Below are positions 6,215 to 10,186 of a DNA stretch of 10,186 nucleotides, one piece after another. The notes beneath the pieces are model-generated. The model ran no database searches, was not told the DNA's origin, and worked only from the letters and a program-made list of their open reading frames with translations. This stretch comes from Candidatus Methanophagales archaeon ANME-1-THS (GTDB taxonomy: Archaea; Halobacteriota; Syntropharchaeia; Alkanophagales; Methanospirareceae). Both the position numbers and the translations under genes were made by a program. The stretch lies in contig RXIE01000144.1 in NCBI GenBank assembly GCA_004212135.1, forward strand, positions 1-10,186, in the 5' to 3' direction. Numbering within the stretch: the stretch's first letter is position 1; every line of letters begins with the position of its first letter.

Positions 6215-9200
6215 ATGCCAAAAGCAGCGGATATCAAGAAGGTACTGGTAATCGGATCGGGCCCGATCCAGATTGGCCAAGCAGCCGAATTTGATTTCTC
6301 GGGCTCGCAAGCCTGCCGAGCGTTACGAGAAGAAGGTATAAAGGTGGTGCTCGTCAATTCTAATCCTGCCACGATCATGACCGATTTTGAGCTGGCGGAC
6401 GTTATTTACATCGAGCCGCTCGTAGCAGATGTGGTCGCGAAGATTGTGGAAAGGGAGAGCCCCGATGGTATCTTAGCGGGTTTGGGTGGGCAGACCGCGT
6501 TGAATCTCACCGCTGAATTGGCAGAGAAGGGCGTTTTGTCCGAATACAACATACGAGTTCTTGGTACGCCCTTAGAAGCGATTTATAATGCAGAAGAGCG
6601 CGAACGATTCAAACAAACGATGGAACGGATAAACGAGCCGATACCGCGCGGTTTTACCGTTAATTCCGTTACGCAGGCAGAGGAGGTTGCGGATCAACTG
6701 GGTCTTCCACTCATCATCAGACCCTCATACACCCTGGGAGGCACGGGCGGGGGTGTGGCGAGGACGCCTGAAGAATTGCGCACGATCGTATCGTACGGAC
6801 TCCAGGTCTCGAGGATCCATCAGGTTTTAGTGGAAGAGAGTGTGCTGGGCTGGAAGGAGATCGAGTATGAGGTGATGCGAGATGCGAAGGATACCTGCAT
6901 TACGATCTGCAACATGGAGAATATCGACCCGATGGGCATTCATACCGGTGAATCAATCGTGGTCACACCCTCTCAGACCTTGTCCGATGAGGAGCACCAG
7001 ATGTTGCGGACTGCAGCGATAAACATCATCCGTTCGTTGAAGATCGAAGGGGGTTGTAATATCCAATTTGCCTTGAAAGATGGCTCGTACAGAGTGATCG
7101 AAGTGAATCCTCGTGTCTCACGATCGTCGGCGCTCGCATCAAAGGCAACCGGGTATCCCATCGCACGCGTGGCGGCAAAGATCGCGATCGGTCTCCATTT
7201 GGATGAGATACGGAATGACGTAACGAAGGAGACCCCTGCTTCGTTCGAGCCTGCGATCGATTATGTGGTGGTAAAGATCCCGCGATGGCCGTTTGATAAG
7301 TTCCCCGAGGCGGATCGGACCTTAACGACCTCAATGAAGAGCACGGGTGAGGTCATGGCGATCGGCCGTACCTTTGAAGAAGCGATGCAGAAAGCACTTC
7401 GGTCCTTAGAGGTTGATAAAGGCTTCGGGTTTGGGTATGACGGATGGTCTGAGACGGAATTGCGGCAGCTTTTAGCAACACCAACAGATGATCGGATTTT
7501 TGTGATCTATGAGGCACTGAAACGAGGTTTTAACAGCGAGGAGATCGCTCGAATGAGCGGTATAGACCTCTTCTTCATCAAAAAGATCGAGAAGATACAG
7601 CGCGCCGAGGACCAGTTGAGCACCGGGAGAGAGGTGGATATGCTGTCGCTGAAGCAGTTGAAGAGGATGGGTTTCCTGGACGAACGGATAGCTGAGCTCA
7701 CAGGCAGGAGCAGGGAGGAGGTAAGCGATCTCAGACGAGCACAGGGCATCAGGCCCACCTATAAGATGGTGGATACCTGTGCCGCGGAATTCGAAGCGAA
7801 GACACCCTACTTCTACTCCACGTATGAGGATGAGTGTGAATTAAACCCGACCGCACGAAGAAAGATCTTGATTATTGGCTCAGGTCCGATCAGGATCGGC
7901 CAGGGTATCGAGTTTGATTATTGCACCGTCCATGCGGTGACGGCATTAAAGGAGGAAGGAATAGAAGCACACATCATAAATAACAATCCAGAGACCGTGT
8001 CCACCGATTACGACACCTCAGATAAACTCTTCTTTGAGCCGTTGACGCTCGAGGATGTCATGAACGTGATTGAGAAGGAGAACCATGATGGCGTAATGGT
8101 GCAATTTGGTGGCCAGACCTCGATTAACCTTGCAGTTCCCCTGAAACAGGAGCTCGAGCGAATAAAGGCACGAACCGTAATCCTGGGAACCGAGCCGGAG
8201 AACATTGATGCCGCTGAAGATCGGGCGCGGTTTCGCACATTCCTCCTTCGGTTAGGGATTCCACAAGCTGAGAGTGGGTATGCAACTTCGGTGACTGAGG
8301 CGAAGGAGATAGCATCGAAGATCAGCTTTCCCGTACTCGTTCGCCCGTCCTATGTGTTAGGTGGCCGAGCGATGAAGATCGTGCATGATGATGAGGAACT
8401 GATTCGCTATATGCAAGAAGCAGTCCGAGTATCGAGAGAGAAACCGGTGCTCATTGACAAATTCCTGGAAAAAGCGATTGAGATCGATGTGGATGCGGTC
8501 TGTGATGGTGAAGAGGTTCTGATCGGTGCGATCATGGAGCATATAGAGGAAGCGGGGATTCATTCAGGAGATGCGACCTGCGTTATCCCGCCCCAGTCCC
8601 TATCCAGGGAGGTTATTGAGAAGATACGGGAATATACAAAGCGGATCGCGTTAGCATTACAGATAAAAGGGTTGCTGAACATTCAGATGGCGGCGAAAGG
8701 TGAGGTGGTCTACGTGCTGGAGGTGAATCCGAGGGCGAGCAGGACGATGCCTTACGTCGCGAAGGCAACGGGAATACCGCTTGCAAAGCTCGCCGCGAAG
8801 GTGATGCTGGGCTACAAACTCCGCGATTTGGATAGCAAGGAAAGAGAACTGGGACATGTAGCGGTAAAAGAGGTCGTTCTGCCCTTCTCGAAATTAAGGG
8901 GCGTTGATACGATTCTGGGACCCGAGATGAAGAGCACGGGCGAGGTCATGGGGATAGATTCCGAGTTTGACAGGGCATTCTTCAAAGCGGAGCTCGCAGC
9001 AGGTAATCCATTGCCGGTGGACCATGCAAGCGCGGTTTTTATCTCGGTCTGTGATGAGGACAAGGAGGCGGCCGTGAACGTGGCCCTCCAGTTAACGGAG
9101 GCGGGGCTCTCAATACTCGGCACCGCAGGTACGGTCGAGTATCTGAGGGAGCGCGGGATCGATGCTGAACCCTTGAAGAAGTTGCAAGAGGGCTCGCCTA

Positions 9201-9436
9201 ACGTGGTGGAACTGATGCATTCTTCAGAGAACCGCATAAAGCTGGTCATCAATACGCCAACTGATAAACAATCGTTTAAGGATGGCTATCAGATACGAAG
9301 GAGCTGTATCGATCTCAGTATTCCGTACGTAACCACGATGCAGGCGGCAAAGGCAGCAGCATCGGCGATACTGAGCATGAGAAAGAGTGGGAGGGAGATT
9401 GCGGTCAAGTCACTCAATGAGTATTTGGCACCATGA
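6215..9436 (+). CDS. carB: Carbamoyl-phosphate synthase large subunit
   Basis: CarB makes carbamoyl phosphate from bicarbonate, ammonia delivered by CarA, and two ATP, feeding pyrimidine and arginine synthesis. From the ATG at 6215 it is 1073 residues, the normal full length. The first half holds KKVLVIGSGPIQIGQAAEFD (8-27), IRPSYTLGGTGGGVA and EVNPRVSRSSALASKATG (from Glu296), the carboxyphosphate ATP-grasp site. A linker/oligomerisation domain follows. The second half repeats the pattern with KILIIGSGPIRIGQGIEFDY (about 549-568), VRPSYVLGGRAM (from 709) and EVNPRASRTMPYVAKATG (from Glu836), the carbamate-phosphorylating site. A C-terminal MGS-like allosteric domain begins near 941 (VFISVCDEDKEAA, GTAGTVEYLRERG). 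The frame also has an ATG at 6179, but family members start MPK...DIKKVLVIGSGPI, favouring 6215; neither start has a good ribosome site. It is unsplit, unlike some methanogen carB genes, and overlaps carA by ATGA. Confidence 0.97.
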   Translation: MPKAADIKKVLVIGSGPIQIGQAAEFDFSGSQACRALREEGIKVVLVNSNPATIMTDFELADVIYIEPLVADVVAKIVERESPDGILAGLGGQTALNLTAELAEKGVLSEYNIRVLGTPLEAIYNAEERERFKQTMERINEPIPRGFTVNSVTQAEEVADQLGLPLIIRPSYTLGGTGGGVARTPEELRTIVSYGLQVSRIHQVLVEESVLGWKEIEYEVMRDAKDTCITICNMENIDPMGIHTGESIVVTPSQTLSDEEHQMLRTAAINIIRSLKIEGGCNIQFALKDGSYRVIEVNPRVSRSSALASKATGYPIARVAAKIAIGLHLDEIRNDVTKETPASFEPAIDYVVVKIPRWPFDKFPEADRTLTTSMKSTGEVMAIGRTFEEAMQKALRSLEVDKGFGFGYDGWSETELRQLLATPTDDRIFVIYEALKRGFNSEEIARMSGIDLFFIKKIEKIQRAEDQLSTGREVDMLSLKQLKRMGFLDERIAELTGRSREEVSDLRRAQGIRPTYKMVDTCAAEFEAKTPYFYSTYEDECELNPTARRKILIIGSGPIRIGQGIEFDYCTVHAVTALKEEGIEAHIINNNPETVSTDYDTSDKLFFEPLTLEDVMNVIEKENHDGVMVQFGGQTSINLAVPLKQELERIKARTVILGTEPENIDAAEDRARFRTFLLRLGIPQAESGYATSVTEAKEIASKISFPVLVRPSYVLGGRAMKIVHDDEELIRYMQEAVRVSREKPVLIDKFLEKAIEIDVDAVCDGEEVLIGAIMEHIEEAGIHSGDATCVIPPQSLSREVIEKIREYTKRIALALQIKGLLNIQMAAKGEVVYVLEVNPRASRTMPYVAKATGIPLAKLAAKVMLGYKLRDLDSKERELGHVAVKEVVLPFSKLRGVDTILGPEMKSTGEVMGIDSEFDRAFFKAELAAGNPLPVDHASAVFISVCDEDKEAAVNVALQLTEAGLSILGTAGTVEYLRERGIDAEPLKKLQEGSPNVVELMHSSENRIKLVINTPTDKQSFKDGYQIRRSCIDLSIPYVTTMQAAKAAASAILSMRKSGREIAVKSLNEYLAP

Positions 9437-10186
9437 AGGCAATTCTCGCACTTGAAGATGGAACAGTTGTAGAAGGGGAAGGATTCGGAGCCGAGGGTAC
9501 AGCGGTAGGCGAACTTGTCTTTGCCACGTCCTTTACGGGTTACGAAGAAGCGCTCACTGACCCTTCATATAAAGGCCAGATCTTACTGCTCACCTATCCG
9601 CTCATCGGGAATTACGGGGTGAGCGGAGCTCAGTTCCAATCAGATGGCATAAAAGTTGAGGGCTTTGTGGTACGGGAGAGATGTGATTTTCCCTCGCATT
9701 ACCAGAGCAGACGAAGCCTCGACGAATTTTTGAGGGATGAAGGGGTGCCTGCGCTCTGCGAGGTGGATACGAGGATGCTGACGATAAAGACGAGGCGATA
9801 TGGCACGATGAAAGCCTGCTTGAAGGTGGGATACACGAACGATGAGGGAAAGGAGCTGGCTCTGGAATTCGCGAGGACACAGCCTGATATCTCGGAGCTT
9901 GACTTGATCGAGCAGGTCACCTGCACGCAGCCCTACCGGCTAGGAGGCAGGGGCAAGAGGATAGCAGTTTTGGATCTCGGAGTGAAACGGAACACGCTCA
10001 AGCACTTGGCAGAACGAGATTGGGACATCTTCGTCTTCCCGGCAAATGCGAAGGGATCTGAGATACGAGCTGTAGAACCCGATGCACTGCTGCTATCAAA
10101 CGGACCCGGCGACCCGAAACGGGGTAAAAATGCACTGCATATCGTGAAGGAATTCGCCGGCAAACTTCCTATATTCGGCATCCTTG
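9433..10186 (+). CDS. carA: Carbamoyl-phosphate synthase small (glutaminase) subunit, truncated by window edge
   Basis: CarA hydrolyses glutamine and channels ammonia to CarB. 251 codons are visible. The N-terminal domain (about 1-140) has LALEDGTVVEGEGFGA, FATSFTGYEEALTDPSYKGQ (30-49), IGNYGV (58-63), VDTRMLT (111-117) and YGTMKA (123-128). The class I glutamine amidotransferase domain starts near 176 (IAVLDLGVKRNTLKHL) and continues through LLSNGPGDP (220-228) to PIFGI (246-250). The next codon, CTT (Leu251), lies where family members have the nucleophilic Cys of GICLGHQ; the sequence ends one base later. This could be a real loss of glutaminase activity, a lost codon, or an error. The start ATG overlaps the carB stop (ATGA), so the two are translationally coupled. 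The order carB then carA is the reverse of the common carAB order. Confidence 0.93.
   Translation, partial: MKAILALEDGTVVEGEGFGAEGTAVGELVFATSFTGYEEALTDPSYKGQILLLTYPLIGNYGVSGAQFQSDGIKVEGFVVRERCDFPSHYQSRRSLDEFLRDEGVPALCEVDTRMLTIKTRRYGTMKACLKVGYTNDEGKELALEFARTQPDISELDLIEQVTCTQPYRLGGRGKRIAVLDLGVKRNTLKHLAERDWDIFVFPANAKGSEIRAVEPDALLLSNGPGDPKRGKNALHIVKEFAGKLPIFGIL

Noticed and set aside
1..10186. CRISPR array, tRNA or rRNA genes
   Set aside because: No regularly spaced direct repeats and no cloverleaf or rRNA-like sequence seen in the intergenic regions.

Overview
The window looks archaeal. It carries a Pus10-type tRNA pseudouridine synthase, a small subunit of the archaeal/eukaryotic clamp loader (RFC), archaeal-style TATA elements (including a probable leaderless promoter), and Shine-Dalgarno sites of the GGAGG/GGTGA kind. 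Gene content and mid-range base composition fit a euryarchaeal, methanogen- or ANME-like lineage. That lineage is an inference from content only and I would not go finer.

Layout, left to right. Bases 1-1307 hold, on the minus strand, an IS4-superfamily DDE transposase whose C-terminus runs off the left edge; a TATA box 25-33 bases upstream of its ATG suggests a leaderless transcript. Bases 1308-1617 have no gene: a hairpin, an A8/T8 palindrome that could end pus10 transcription, and otherwise nothing I recognise. Bases 1618-2892 (minus) are pus10, divergent from the RFC small subunit gene (2993-3952, plus), with a 100-base shared promoter region between them.

The right 6 kb is a nitrogen/carbamoyl-phosphate block, all on the plus strand. 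An ammonium channel gene (amt, 4166-5662) is followed after one base by its PII regulator glnK (5664-6002). Then come the carbamoyl-phosphate synthetase large subunit carB (6215-9436) and small subunit carA (9433 to the right edge), which overlap by four bases. Amt brings in ammonium, GlnK gates Amt according to energy and 2-oxoglutarate status, and CarAB turns glutamine or ammonia plus bicarbonate and ATP into carbamoyl phosphate for pyrimidines and arginine.

The most striking feature is an almost identical ~79-base element directly upstream of both transcription units (4071-4149 and 6013-6092; 67 of 74 ungapped positions match). It contains a pyrimidine/TATA-like stretch, then a segment that folds in both copies into the same two-stem hairpin, with one difference that keeps pairing (U-G versus U-A), and ends in GGAGG. 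I read it as a shared promoter plus structured leader, a candidate undescribed nitrogen-responsive RNA or operator. The second oddity is in CarA: the codon aligned with the glutaminase nucleophile Cys reads Leu, right at the window edge.
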